Shown: one piece after another, positions 16,291 through 26,628 of the stretch | Position numbering within the stretch: position 1 is the first letter of the stretch | Layout of the letters: each line of letters opens with the position of its first letter | Origin: JACKCB01 sp964452775 | GTDB taxonomy: Bacteria > Chloroflexota > Anaerolineae > Promineifilales > Promineifilaceae | Length of the DNA stretch: 60,921 nt | Assembly: GCA_964452775.1 (NCBI GenBank) | Contig: CAYVQP010000018.1 | Span: 1 to 60,921 of the forward strand | Direction of reading: 5' to 3' | Position numbers and translations under genes: made by a program | Notes under the pieces: generated by a model | What the model was told of the DNA's origin: nothing | Database searches by the model: none | What the model saw: the letters and a program-made list of their open reading frames with translations, nothing else

Positions 16291-19200
16291 TTATGGCTCG
16301 TTTGCCAGTTCAATCAATTCGTTCAAATCGTCAGACAACGCCTGCAACTCCTCGCCGTACAACGCCCAATCGCCGGCTTGCTGGGCCTCCTGCGCCGCCC
16401 GGAAGTGGTCGCCGGCCGAGCGAATCAGCGCTTCCACGTTGGCCGGCAACCCATCCGGCAACTCCACCGCGCCCTCCTGAACTTCCTCAACCGTCTCGTC
16501 TACCGCCCGGACGAACTCTTGCTGCAAGAGCGCGCTCAGCGCCTCGTCCAGCGTCTCCCTCATCGCAATGCGGTTGCCGCTGGCCACGATAATGCGTTGC
16601 AGCTCCGGCAGCGTGTTCGTCTCCGAGAGCAGATAGATTGGCTCCACATAGAGGAAGCTGTTGTTGATCGGCACCACGATCAAATTGCCGCGGATGACCT
16701 GCGAGCCTAGCTGGTCCCACAGCGAGAACTGCTGCGAGATCTCCGGGTCCTGCTCAATCAGGCCCTCAATCTGAATCGGGCCAAAGACCAGCTCCTGCTT
16801 GGGCAGTACGTAGGCCACAATCTCGCCGTAGTTGGGCGGGTCGTTGCGCGCGGCCAGCCAGGAGATCATGTTCGTCCGGCCCGCCGGCGTAAACGGCTGG
16901 ATCAGCAGATACTCGGCTTTCTCTTCTCCCGGCAACGGGAAGGTCACATAATACGGCTCCATTGGCTTCTGTTCCCCCTCAATAACCTCCTCCGGCAACT
17001 GCCACAAGTCCTCGCGATTGTAAAACACCTGCACATCCTGCATGTGATAGGTCAGATACTGGTGCGTCTGCATCAGGAACAAGCCCTCCGGAAAGCGAAT
17101 GTGCCTTTGCAGTTCCGGCGGCATATCCGCCAGCGGTTGGAAGAGTTCAGGATAGATGGCGTCGTAAGCCTGAATAATCGGGTCATCCACAGCGGCAATG
17201 TAGAAGTCTACCGTGCCGTGGTAGGCGTCCACCACTATCTTGACCGAGTTGCGAATGTAGTTGATCCCCTCGGGTATTGTGTCCGTCGCCTCGGGAGCGG
17301 GCCGGCTATACGGGAAGTTGCTGCTGACGGTGTAGGCATCCACCATCCAGAACAATCGTCCCTCCGAAAGCACCAGGTAGGGGTCATGGTCCAGCAGCAG
17401 AAATGGTGTAATCTCCCGGATGCGTTCGGTGATCTCGCGGTGGAACTGCACTCGCGTATCCGGCGTAATGTACTGGCTGAAAATCAGGTTCGCGTCTCCA
17501 AAGCGATAGGCAAGGGCCAGCCGGCGGAGGAAGTTGCTCACCGGCACACCACCTTCGCCGTCATAGCTGGTGTAGACGTTCTCGTTGCCCTGCGGGAAGT
17601 TGAACTCCTCCAGGCCGCTGCCCACGTAGACAACCTCGTCCGTCAGCTCCCCAAAGTACACTTCCGGCCGGGTCACTTGCAGCTCTTCCACCGTGGATTC
17701 CGGCGGCAAGTCCTGGATGTAAAAGTGCGGCCGGCCCTCGCTGGTCACTTCGTCCACCGGGTTCATCACAACCCCGAAGCCATGCGTAAACTCCAGCCGC
17801 TCATTGACCCAGGTGGGATCGGACAGCCCCTCCAGCTCACGAGCCGATAACATGACCTGTTGCGAAATGTCGCCGATTTCGTACCGGTCAATGTCCACGT
17901 CGTGAAACTCGTAGTAGGGCCGAAGTTCCTGCAACTGGGCGTAGGTCTGAAGCAGCGGCCGGTAATCCCACAGGCGAATGTTGGCCAGCGCCTCGCTGTT
18001 CTCGGCCAGGTCAAGCGCGGAAAGCTCGTCAATCTGGGCGGCCGGCCGCGGCTCAACATTGGCCAGGCCGAAGCCGTCCCTGGTAAAGGCGATGTTGTTC
18101 TCGATGTACGGCTCCTCCAATGCCAGCTCATTTGGCTCCACGATGTAGCGCTGCTGCAGCGAGGGATAGAGGCTGCCCAACACGAATGCGGATGCCAGCC
18201 AGAGACCGCCGGCAATCAGCGCCGGGCGCAGATCGGGCCGGAAGATGGTATAGGCGACGGTTGCGGCCAGCACCAGGGTCAAGGCGAGTTGCACGCGCAG
18301 GCCCANNNNNNNNNNNNNNNNNNNNNNNNNNNNNNNNNNNNNNNNNNNNNNNNNNNNNNNNNNNNNNNNNNNNNNNNNNNNNNNNNNNNNNNNNNNNNNN
18401 NNNNNTAGGCGACGGTTGCGGCCAGCACCAGGGTCAAGGCGAGTTGCACGCGCAGGCCCAGCAAGCCGGCGTGCAAATCGGTGTAGCCGGCGCCAAAGAT
18501 CACGCTGCGGGTCGAAAAGAGCAGGTCATAAATCTCCAGCCAATAACCAAAGGCCCAGATCACCAAAATGATGCTCCCCAACACCGCCACGTGCTGCCGC
18601 AGGGCAAGGGGCAGCGCCTGCACCCGAATCCGGCCGCCCTGAAATGTGGGCAGGCTATTCAACACGTATATGGCCACGACGCCGGCCAGGGTGAGCAGCA
18701 ACAGGGGCAGCAACCAGCCGTGCACAAAGCGGTACACCGGCAGACTGAAGATATAAAAACTCAGTTCGCGATGAAAGACCGGGTCGTAGCGCCCAAACGG
18801 CTGCTGATTGATGAAACGCAGAAACTGGTCGGCCCGGCCGCCCGCAGCGCTGCCCAACGCGAAGCTAAAGAAGAGCGCCGCCAGGACAATCAGCCAGCGC
18901 GACCCCTTGCTGCGCAGAAAGGGCGGGCCAAGTGGGGCGCTGTCCAGGGCCATGCGTCGGGCAAGCAGCCAGTTGGTCAGCAGCATTGTCGCGGCCAGTA
19001 AGAAGAAGAGCGCGAACGAACTTAGGCCGGCCCTGAAGCGGATCCACCAGACGCTCGTGTAACCCAGGTTCTCAAACCAGAGCCACTCGGTGTAGGTGGT
19101 CACCAGCCAGTTCAGGCCGGCCAGCAGGAAGAGCAGGAGCAGGATCAGCCACAGCCAGCGGCTTTTCCACCAGGCGGGGAAAGCCGGCGGCCGGCGTGGC

Positions 19201-19298
19201 GGGCGCTCTTCCGGCTTCTCCGGCTCCTGGGAGCGCCAGCCGGCTTCTTCCATCGCCCGGCGAAAGATCTCCGGAATGTCGTCATCGTATCGCCCCAT
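16291..19298 (-). CDS. UPF0182 family membrane protein
   Basis: Large integral membrane protein of the UPF0182 (COG1615) family; function unknown. After an Arg/Pro-rich N-terminus there are about seven membrane helices in the first 330 residues, with family segments such as WLWFENLGYTSVWW and FYIFSLPVYRFVHGWL. A long extracytoplasmic region follows (YIVEPNELALEEPYIENN, GEEKAEYLLIQPFTPAGR), and an acidic helical tail. The start is ATG 19298, with AAGGAG 5 nt ahead. The gene is split by a 100-N gap at 18306-18405, but the 55 bp on either side are identical. Collapsing that overlap (155 nt) restores one uninterrupted frame of about 950 residues, the usual family length. Confidence 0.9.
18306..18405. 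other. Assembly gap (100 N) flanked by duplicated 55-bp contig ends
   Basis: Positions 18251-18305 and 18406-18460 are identical over exactly 55 bp. The true sequence probably joins 18305 directly to 18461, with nothing missing. Confidence 0.95.
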
Positions 19299-19388
19299 GC
19301 TCGCTCCTTCCGGCGCACCATACAACTGCGCTCGCTCCCCTGATTCTAACGAAGTTTTCGGTTCAGGGCAGTCAAATGTCCGGCCGAC

Positions 19389-20588
19389 TCAGCGCCAGCG
19401 GAATGGCTCCCTTGCCAACTCGCTTGGCCAGGAGTGTCCCAACATCAGTCCGGCCGCCAGCCGGCCACAGCAATCCGACCCCTTCGCGCCCATACCGTTG
19501 CCACCCGCGGCCACGAACAGACGTTCGCTGCCGGGCGCGCGGTCAATCGTCGGCGCCCCGCTGGGCGTGTAGCAGACGATGCAGCGGTTCGAGCGCACCG
19601 TGATGAACTCAGATTCCGGCATGACGGTTCGCAACGCCCGCTCCAGGGCCGGCCGGCAGCGGTCGCTATCGCCGCGCCGGAACCAATCGCCGGTTTCCTC
19701 GAGTGTTTGCGGCCATTCATCGGCAACGGTATTGGCCCCTAGCTTCGCGTAGTAGTGGCCGTCGGGGTATTGCAGCGGCGGCGTCAAGTACACCTGGCTT
19801 ATCTCCGGATCTTCGATTGCATAGACCACCACCGGCATGTTCGCCCGCCGAGTCGCCTCCGCCGCGGAAACCTGCCCGAGGACAATCGTCTCTGTCTTGA
19901 GACGCAAGGGTAGGGGAGTGGGTAGTAGCTGGTGGAAATTGGTGAATGCCCCGGCGGCAACCAGCGCCATGCCGGCCACAACCGTCCGCCCATCTGCTAA
20001 TGAGATTCGCACGTGACCGGCATCTTCCGCCACCGAACGCACTTCCTTCTGCATCCAGACCGCGCCATGTTGCCGGGCGATGATCCATTGCGCCTGCACC
20101 AGCCGGCGAGGATTGATGTGGCCGGCGGGGTCGGCTTCGTAAGTGATGGCGCTTGACGGCGGAAACGAAAGCCCAGGCCCAATCGCCTTCCATCCCTCAT
20201 CGCCGGCCGGGAAGTGCAGCAGGCGAACGCCCAGCCTCTCGGCCAACAACTGCGCTTGTTGCACGCGCTCGCTCTCGCCACCCGGCGCATAGGCCGTCAG
20301 CCGGCCAACCGGGGCGTGAAAGCGAACGCCGGACCGCTGCTCGATGTCGCCGTATCGGGCAATTGAGGACATTCCCAGGTAGCTCCACCAAACGTCGTGA
20401 CTGACCTGATACGTCAAGCGCGCCTGGTCATAATGGCTGGCAAATACGCCGGTATGAGCATGGTAGTCCCGTGGCTCGGCCGGCCCGATAACCGCAACCC
20501 GCCGGCCGGCCTCCGCCAGGTAGCGGGCCGCGGCCGTGCCCATCATTCCCGCCCCAATTACGACGCATTCGAAGTCGTCTGGCGCCAT
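19389..20588 (-). CDS. FAD-dependent amine oxidase (DAO/sarcosine oxidase-like)
   Basis: 399 residues from ATG 20588. The dinucleotide-binding motif VIGAGMMGTAAARYL opens the protein, and the late FAD-contact region reads LFVAAGGNGMGAKGSDCCGR. CIVCYTPSGAPTIDR matches the sarcosine oxidase/N-methyltryptophan oxidase group, where this Cys region can carry covalent FAD. The substrate-binding domain lies in between. It probably oxidises a secondary amine or amino acid, with release of hydrogen peroxide. Its start lies 26 nt after the MOCOS-like gene on the same strand, so the two may form an operon. Exact substrate unknown. Confidence 0.75.
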   Translation of the reverse strand: MAPDDFECVVIGAGMMGTAAARYLAEAGRRVAVIGPAEPRDYHAHTGVFASHYDQARLTYQVSHDVWWSYLGMSSIARYGDIEQRSGVRFHAPVGRLTAYAPGGESERVQQAQLLAERLGVRLLHFPAGDEGWKAIGPGLSFPPSSAITYEADPAGHINPRRLVQAQWIIARQHGAVWMQKEVRSVAEDAGHVRISLADGRTVVAGMALVAAGAFTNFHQLLPTPLPLRLKTETIVLGQVSAAEATRRANMPVVVYAIEDPEISQVYLTPPLQYPDGHYYAKLGANTVADEWPQTLEETGDWFRRGDSDRCRPALERALRTVMPESEFITVRSNRCIVCYTPSGAPTIDRAPGSERLFVAAGGNGMGAKGSDCCGRLAAGLMLGHSWPSELAREPFRWR

Positions 20589-20614
20589 GTTTCGCCCACT
20601 GAACCGAAGTCGGC

Positions 20615-22123
20615 TCAAGCCCCGTCGCGAATGACCCGGCAACCCGCGATATCAAATGTCGCCTTGCCGATGTTCAGATTCGTCTGGTCGCGCAAGCCGG
20701 CGGCGAAGTTCATAAAGCGGTAGACGTCGCTGAAATTGCTGGCCAGCCCCAGCGAAACGCGAATCGCCCCGGCGCTCTTGTTTCCTCCGCGGTGCTGGAT
20801 AAGCTCCAGGAAGTGGGGCAGGTCCATCTCTTTGCTTTCCCGCAGCCCGGCCAGCATGTCCTCCTCAGTCAGCCCTTCCGCCGCCTCGCCCGCGCCGGGA
20901 TTACAGAAGCAGCCGGTGCGCAGCGAGATCAGCTGTTCGTTGGCCAGCTCTTCAATGCGTCGGTAATCGAGCAAGCGCCCATCGGGGTCATAGAAGTTCA
21001 TCGTCACCGTGCCGCCGCGCATTTCGGTCGTCGCCGGCCCGTAAATGCGCACCATCGGCCGGCCATTGCTGTGCCGCAGCCCGTATAGCGCCTCCAACAG
21101 CCAGCCCGTCAGGCAGCGCACGCGTGCGCCGATGATGTCTACTCCAATCCCCTCCAGATGCTGCAGACCAATCTTAACCGCCGGGATGTTAAGGAAATCC
21201 ACCGTGCCGTCCTCAAACGCCGCTTCGCTCGGGGAGAGGTAGTGACCGCGCCCCTGCACGCTGGCGAAGTTGACCGTCCCGCCGGCGAACCAGGGCCGCC
21301 GCAGCTTGCCCAGGGTATCCCGGCGGGCCAGCAGGCAGCCCACGCCCGTGGGGTAGCCAAACAATTTATAGAAAGAAAGGGAGACGAAATCCGGCTTAAC
21401 CTCTGCCAGGTCCAGCCGGTTGGTCGGCGCAAACGCCGCGGCGTCCAACAGCACATCCCAGCCGGCTGCGTGGGCCAGCTCCACGTACTCCAGGGGATGG
21501 CGCACGCCGGAGAAGTTGGATTGCGCCGGGTAAGCAAACAGGTTGGGTCCTTGCCGGTCAGCCGCGGCCAGCATTTGCTCCAGCCGGGGGCGGTCAATGC
21601 GTAGGTCCGGCGTGGTCAAAGGCGCATACTCAAACGTCGCGCCCTTTGCCCGGGCAAACTCGCGTATTCCGTTGACCGAGTTGTGGTTGTCGAAGGTGAG
21701 TAGGTAGCGCGCGCCGGGCCCAAACGGGTAGGACTCGCCGACATGCTTCAGCGCGCCGCTGGCGTTCGGCGTAAATACCGCCATGTACTCATCCGGCGAG
21801 GCGTTGAAGTAGCGCAGCACGTAGTCGCGGGTCTCTTCCACCAGCTCCGTCATCGCCTGAGAGGTGGGGTTGGCCGAATGGGGATTGCCCAGCACTCTGT
21901 CCCGCAGCAGTTGCAAGTGCGCTTCGAGTTGGCGCTCGCCGTACAGCCCGCTGCCGGTGTAGTCCAGGTATACCTGGCCCTGAGCGTCCAGGCGGCGGTA
22001 ATCGCGGGCGCGCAGGTCGTCGAGCCGCGAAGTCTTCTCGTATTCCGGGTAGCGCAACAAGAATTGCTGGAACGTGGCCGGCTGCTCAACAGTGTCGTAA
22101 CGCAATGCGATTTCTCCTAACAT
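20615..22123 (-). CDS. Class V aminotransferase, molybdenum-cofactor sulfurase (MOCOS)-like
   Basis: 502 residues from ATG 22123. The PLP-dependent fold is evident: LDYTGSGLYGERQLEAH, GNPHSANPTSQAM, YMAVFTPNASGALKHV, then LSFYKLFGYPTGVGCLL with the likely Schiff-base Lys. RTGCFCNPGAGE supplies the sulfur-carrying Cys, closely matching eukaryotic MOCOS/ABA3 rather than IscS. The C-terminal MOSC domain of MOCOS is absent. A known reaction of the family is sulfuration of the molybdenum cofactor of xanthine oxidase-type enzymes. Genes for a Mo-dependent formate dehydrogenase occur elsewhere in this window, but those use FdhD. A plain cysteine desulfurase or lyase role is possible. Confidence 0.75.
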   Translation of the reverse strand: MLGEIALRYDTVEQPATFQQFLLRYPEYEKTSRLDDLRARDYRRLDAQGQVYLDYTGSGLYGERQLEAHLQLLRDRVLGNPHSANPTSQAMTELVEETRDYVLRYFNASPDEYMAVFTPNASGALKHVGESYPFGPGARYLLTFDNHNSVNGIREFARAKGATFEYAPLTTPDLRIDRPRLEQMLAAADRQGPNLFAYPAQSNFSGVRHPLEYVELAHAAGWDVLLDAAAFAPTNRLDLAEVKPDFVSLSFYKLFGYPTGVGCLLARRDTLGKLRRPWFAGGTVNFASVQGRGHYLSPSEAAFEDGTVDFLNIPAVKIGLQHLEGIGVDIIGARVRCLTGWLLEALYGLRHSNGRPMVRIYGPATTEMRGGTVTMNFYDPDGRLLDYRRIEELANEQLISLRTGCFCNPGAGEAAEGLTEEDMLAGLRESKEMDLPHFLELIQHRGGNKSAGAIRVSLGLASNFSDVYRFMNFAAGLRDQTNLNIGKATFDIAGCRVIRDGA

Positions 22124-22165
22124 GTTTCCCGTCCTCGCTTGGGTCCCAATTCTTCCACGCGCACC

Positions 22166-22171
22166 ATTATA
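22166..22171 (-). promoter_or_regulatory. -10 box for the MOCOS-like gene
   Basis: TATAAT on the minus strand, about 42 nt upstream of the ATG at 22123. No clear -35 hexamer at the standard spacing. Confidence 0.45.
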
Positions 22172-22333
22172 GCATGGCCGGAGCGCGTTATCAGGAATCG
22201 CGACTGCCCCCGTCCCTTCCCGCCGAGTCCTAACTTTGAAAAGTGTCATTTTCATAATTAGAAAGTTGCCCATTTTTGGGCCGTTTGCGCGCTTGGCGCG
22301 GTGCGGGCGGCGTCCCCCCGGCCCGGACCTGGA

Positions 22334-22381
22334 TTCCAACCGGCAGGTATTCAAACTCCTACCGGTTGGAACCGATTCGGA
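22334..22381 (-). terminator. Hairpin downstream of the DUF1269 gene
   Basis: TTCCAACCGG (22334-22343) pairs with CCGGTTGGAA (22372-22381), a 10-bp stem that can be extended internally by GGTA/TACC. It lies about 30 nt past the DUF1269 stop. No T-run is seen, so terminator function is inferred. Confidence 0.45.
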
Positions 22382-22409
22382 GCAAACGCGCTCCGGCTAT
22401 GCAGCGGTC

Positions 22410-23270
22410 CTATGCCGCAGCGTCCTTCGCCGCGGCGTCCTCCGCCGCAGCGTCCTCGGCGACCTCGCCATCCACGACCTCAGCCGCTTCATCAGCAAAG
22501 GTGGCCTCGGCGGCAATCGCCGCCACGCCCTCGGCCGTGGCCGCTACGCCAAGATAGGCCGCGCCCTTTTCATCAACCACTGCTTCTTCCAGCATGGCCC
22601 CTTCACCGGTGACGGTCAGCCGTTCCGCCGCCATCCCCTGTTTGGTCGCCACCGCGGCGGTAGCCACGAGCGCCTCCTCAGTGGACACAACGGAACTCAT
22701 TTCCATAGACTCGGCGTCGCCGGCTACGCGACTCACCGCCGTGCCGCTCTCGCTTTCCACCATCGAGTAGGCCACATCCTTGCCTTCCGCCAGCTGGGTA
22801 GCCACGTCCGCGCTAATCGCCTCGGCCAGGACATCAGCGCCGGCCTGCTCCATCATCTTCTGCAGCTCGTCTACCCATTTGTGTTCAATGACCGCCACAA
22901 TGGCCGACGTGCCCGGCTTCAAAGCGTCGCCAAGTTGCTTCAGCCGTTCGTTGGGGATACCGATATCGCGCACCTTGCCCGTCAGCCCGCCGGCCAACGC
23001 GCCAACCGCACCCAAAATCAGGCCGGTGCCGCCGGTGAGCACGCCCAGGATGACGCCCAGGGCGGCCCCGCCTAGCGCGCCCTTGCCGCTTCCAAATTCG
23101 CCCATTTCCTTGACGTGCAACCGGTTGCGCTCGTCACGCCGGACGACCGCCGCCACCTGGATGCCAATCAGCTTTTCCTTGCGGGCTGCCTTCAGCTGTT
23201 TCATGGCCTGGTCAGCCGCTTTCTCATCGTTGAATGCCGCCACGATCAATTCTACTGGTACATCACTCAT
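22410..23270 (-). CDS. DUF1269 family protein with glycine-zipper and Ala/Glu-rich tail
   Basis: 286 residues from ATG 23270. The first about 170 residues match DUF1269: VELIVAAFNDEKAADQAM, a glycine-rich hydrophobic stretch GVILGVLTGGTGLILGAVGALAGGL near residues 80-105, and TSAIVAVIEHKWVDEL. The glycine stretch could insert into a membrane. The remaining about 110 residues are Ala/Glu/Val-rich and end in EDAAAEDAAAKDAAA, encoded by three imperfect 15-bp repeats (22420-22464). Function unknown; the family is often stress-associated. It is divergent from the TPR-CHAT gene, and a hairpin follows the stop. Confidence 0.75.
   Translation of the reverse strand: MSDVPVELIVAAFNDEKAADQAMKQLKAARKEKLIGIQVAAVVRRDERNRLHVKEMGEFGSGKGALGGAALGVILGVLTGGTGLILGAVGALAGGLTGKVRDIGIPNERLKQLGDALKPGTSAIVAVIEHKWVDELQKMMEQAGADVLAEAISADVATQLAEGKDVAYSMVESESGTAVSRVAGDAESMEMSSVVSTEEALVATAAVATKQGMAAERLTVTGEGAMLEEAVVDEKGAAYLGVAATAEGVAAIAAEATFADEAAEVVDGEVAEDAAAEDAAAKDAAA
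22420..22464. repeat. Three 15-bp tandem repeats within the DUF1269 gene
   Basis: Units at 22420, 22435 and 22450, each beginning GCGTCCT; they encode the repeating DAAAE/DAAAK tail. Copy number could vary by slippage. Confidence 0.6.
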
Positions 23271-23585
23271 GATTCGTTCTCCATTCTTGGGTATTTGTTT
23301 TGGCGGCTGCGCTCCGGCCCGACGCCCGACACAAATCACAGGCCGGTTGGGCCCGCCCATACGCACGCTGCCATGTCAAACTAATCTTGGACAACCACAT
23401 TATACACCGGCAGCGTCGCCCGGCGCTATGCCGGACGGGGCGTAAACCTTGCCAAGCAAGATCCATTTCAGTTATGCTAATGAAGCGGGCCTTCCGGAGA
23501 GTCCGCGCAGGAGACCGCGGTGTCACTCAATCGCCACATGGACCAGCTTTGAGTCGTCCCATGCCGTCGAAAGTGGAACTAGCGC
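23271..23585. other. Divergent intergenic region, 315 bp
   Basis: Region between the DUF1269 and TPR-CHAT genes. It holds a minus-strand TATAAT near 23399-23404 and a plus-strand promoter candidate at 23449-23478. No small gene or strong hairpin seen. Confidence 0.5.
23449..23478 (+). promoter_or_regulatory. Candidate promoter for the TPR-CHAT gene
   Basis: TTGCCA (23449-23454), an 18-nt spacer and TATGCT (23473-23478). Transcription would begin near 23486, about 100 nt before the ATG. Confidence 0.4.
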
Positions 23586-26484
23586 ATGTCCCCTGACGAT
23601 CTTGCCCACCGGCTGGTCGCGCTGCCCACTTCAGCCGCTCAACGCAGCCTGTTGGAGGCGGAGTTGCCGGCGCTCAGCGACGAGGAACGACGCCGGCTAC
23701 CCGAGCAGCTCAAGGAGTTGTGCATCAGCCTGTTGCGCTCCGATGCCGCCGCCGCTCAGCGCTGCGCCCTGCTGGTCAGCCACCTGGCCGGCCTGAGCAA
23801 CGACGACGCTGACCGCGCCCTCGGCTGGCGCTTGCAGGCCATGGTGGCCACCATCGCTTACGGCCGGCATGAAGAAGCGCTGCACTACTACGACCAGGCT
23901 TTGGCACTCTACGCCCGGCTCGGCGATGAGCTGGGCCAGGCCCTGGTTCAGGTTACCCGCATCTGGCCTGCCTGCCACGTGCAAGGGTATCAGCCGGCGG
24001 TAAACGCCGCCGCCTGGGCAGCCGAGATCCTTCGCGCCCGGCAACGTTGGCGCGACCTGGCCACCCTGCAAAACAATCTTGCTCCCATCCACAATCGCTT
24101 CGGCCGCTTCGAAGCCGCCCTGCAAGCCCTGGAAAGCGCCCACTCCGCCTACCTGGCCCTTGGCCCGGCCGGCGAGCCCTTCCTGGCGAACAACCTCAAC
24201 AACCGCGCCTTTGTGCTCTTCGTCCTGGGCCGCTTTCGCGATTCTGTCGCCGCCAGTCAGGAGGCGCTGGCTCTGGCGGAGCGCCTCGACCAGCATCTCG
24301 TTCTGGCTCGTTCACAGCATAACCTTGGCCTGACCTATCACGCCCTGGGCTACTACAATCTTGCCCTGGACCTCCTTGATCGGGCGGCGCAGGCCTGGCG
24401 CGCCGACGGCCGGCTGGCGGAAGTGGTACAAACCGAGCTGACCGCCACGTACACCTTGCTGGAGTTGCGCCGCTTCCGGGAGGTCCTCGCCCGCTTTGAG
24501 CAGGTGCACGAGTTGCTTGCCGCCCACGAGATCGCGCCGGAGACCCCCTTCTCTCTACTCAATGAGGTGCGCGCCTGGGCCGCCCTGGATGACTATGCGA
24601 ATGCTTGGGCTGCGCTCAGCCGCGCGCGGGCGGTCATCGTCCCCGAATCCAGCCCCTGGGACCTCACCCAGGCGGATCTCGCCGGGGCCGCCTTGCACCA
24701 CTTGCAGGCCGATTACCCGGCGGCTGGCGCGCAGGCGCTCATCTGTGCGGCGAAGTTCGCGGAACTGGGCAGCCCGCTGGACGCCGCCGGCGCATACCTC
24801 CTGGCCGCGCGCTCGACTCTGGCAGCCGGCGATCTCGACCTGGCCCCTGCCCTCCTCCAGGCGGCCACGCGCCAACTCGAGGATCGCCCGGCTCCTTCAT
24901 TACTATGCGAAGTGCAACTGCTGCGCGGCCATCTAGCTGCCGCCCGCGGCGAGCACCAGGAGGCGCTGTCGGCTTACCGTAGCGCCCTGGAGGAACTGGA
25001 GCGCGTTCAGAGCAACATCATCAGCGAATATCGCCCGGACTTCCTCGCCGGCCTGGATCGCTCGTCGCTATACGAAAGCTTGGTGGCCCTCACCCTCGAA
25101 CTTGACCGGCCTTCTGCCGCTTTGGAGTACGTCGANNNNNNNNNNNNNNNNNNNNNNNNNNNNNNNNNNNNNNNNNNNNNNNNNNNNNNNNNNNNNNNNN
25201 NNNNNNNNNNNNNNNNNNNNNNNNNNNNNNNNNNNGCTGGTCGCCGAAGTCAACCGACTGCGCGCCGGGCGTAACGCCATCCTGCGCGCCCAGTCGCGGC
25301 CCGACGAACTGCCCGCACTCGCCACCGCGCCGGCTGATGAGCTGGCTCAGCTCGAGAAGCAGCTGACGCAGGCGTGGCGCAGGCTGCTGGTGCACAACGC
25401 TGCCTACGCCGGCGAAGCCTCCCTGAGCAACGTCAATACCGCTCCCGCCGCGCCGCCGCTGGAGCCGGATACGCTCATGCTGGAGTACTTCGTGCTTAAG
25501 GGCCATTACGTGCTCTTCATGGTCGCCAACCCCGGCGCGGCGGATGTCCCCCCCACGGTTGAATGGATCCCGCTGGACGCCCCACTTGCCGCCGTCGCCG
25601 GCCTGCTCAACGCCCTGCGCCTCAACCTGCGCCTCGTCCCCGGCAGCGATCCCGCGCGCATCATCAAGCTGTTGCCGAACGCCCAGGGGCTGCTGGCGCG
25701 CCTCTACCAGCTCCTGCTGGAGCCCATTCAGCAGCGGCTGAAGAGCGCCGGCCGGCTGATCATTGTCCCTCACGGCGACCTGCATTACCTCCCCTTTCAC
25801 GCCTTCTTGGATGGTCGTAATTACCTGGCGCAAACCCACAGCATCTCCTATCTTCCCGCCTCCAGCTTCCTCCCGCTGCTCGATGCCGGACGAGGCGTTG
25901 GATCGCGGGCCCTGGCCGCCGGCTTTTCGTACGGCGGCCGCTTGCCCAACGCCGTCGCTGAAGCGGAGGGTGTCCTGGCCGGCTGGCCGCACGAACAACT
26001 TTTGGAATCCGCCTGCACGCTGGAAGCCGTCAGCGCTCATTTGGCCGGCTGCGCCATCCTTCACCTGGCAACTCACGGGGAGTTCCGGCCGGACGAGCCG
26101 CTCTTCTCCGGCCTGGCCCTGGCGGACGGCTGGCTGAGCACGCTCGACGTCTTCGAGCTTCCTCTGGAAGCTTCGCTGGTCACCCTCAGCGCCTGCGAGA
26201 CGGGCCGCAGCCGGGTATCCGGCGGCGACGAAATCCTCGGCCTGACCCGCGCTTTTCTTGCCGCAGGGGCGGCCTCGCTGCTAATCAGCCATTGGGCGGT
26301 CGAAGATATCAGTACCCGGCTGCTCATGCGCCGCTTCTATGACTTGCTGGCCGCCGGCGCGCGCAAAGATGACGCCCTGCGCGAAGCCCAGTTGCGCTTC
26401 ATCGCCGGCGACGAGGAACCTTTCCGCGCTCACCCATACTTTTGGGCCCCTTTTTACTTGCTCGGCGCGGCCGGTAACCTCTAG
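23586..26484 (+). CDS. TPR-CHAT protein (caspase-like cysteine protease)
   Basis: Interrupted by a 100-N gap at 25136-25235, so the exact length is unknown (over 930 residues visible). The N-terminal part is a long array of tetratricopeptide-like helical hairpins (RHEEALHYYDQALALYARLG, SVAASQEALALAERL, LALDLLDRAAQAWRADG). The C-terminal part is a CHAT domain: LIIVPHGDLHYLPFHAF, then the catalytic His in HLATHGEF and the catalytic Cys in VTLSACETG, followed by GLTRAFLAAGAASLL and HPYFWAPFYLLG. Both catalytic residues are intact. CHAT proteases act in bacterial immunity and cell death, often switched on by a partner that binds the TPR part. No signal peptide is present. Two subtilases follow on the same strand. 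The frame changes across the gap only because gap length is nominal. Confidence 0.88.
25136..25235. other. Assembly gap (100 N) inside the TPR-CHAT gene
   Basis: Unlike the other two gaps, its flanks share no duplicated sequence, so real bases are missing and the length is unknown. Confidence 0.9.
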
Positions 26485-26506
26485 CCGGCCCGATTGTAGG
26501 CTAGAT
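26483..26506 (+). terminator. Weak hairpin after the TPR-CHAT stop
   Basis: CTAGCC and GGCTAG form a 6-bp stem starting at the stop codon. No T-run follows, so readthrough into the protease genes is possible. Confidence 0.3.
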
Positions 26507-26555
26507 TACACTCAAATTGGCGGCTAGATGGCGAAATTCTGGCCGGATGGTCGTT

Positions 26556-26561
26556 TATAAT
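26556..26561 (+). promoter_or_regulatory. -10 box upstream of the subtilase lipoprotein
   Basis: Perfect TATAAT about 68 nt upstream of the ATG at 26629. No clear -35 at 17 nt. It suggests that the proteases can be expressed separately from TPR-CHAT. Confidence 0.5.
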
Positions 26562-26628
26562 GTTGTTGTGCGCCGACGCTGGTCCGGCCATTACCAGTTT
26601 AGCATCTCGTTAGCTTTTGGAGGAGTTC

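Noticed and set aside
18251..18460. Genuine tandem duplication around the N gap
   Set aside because: Exactly 55 bp on both sides of two different gaps points to the assembler's overlap length.
23586..26484. Frameshift in the TPR-CHAT gene
   Set aside because: The frame differs across an N gap of nominal length, so no real shift can be inferred.
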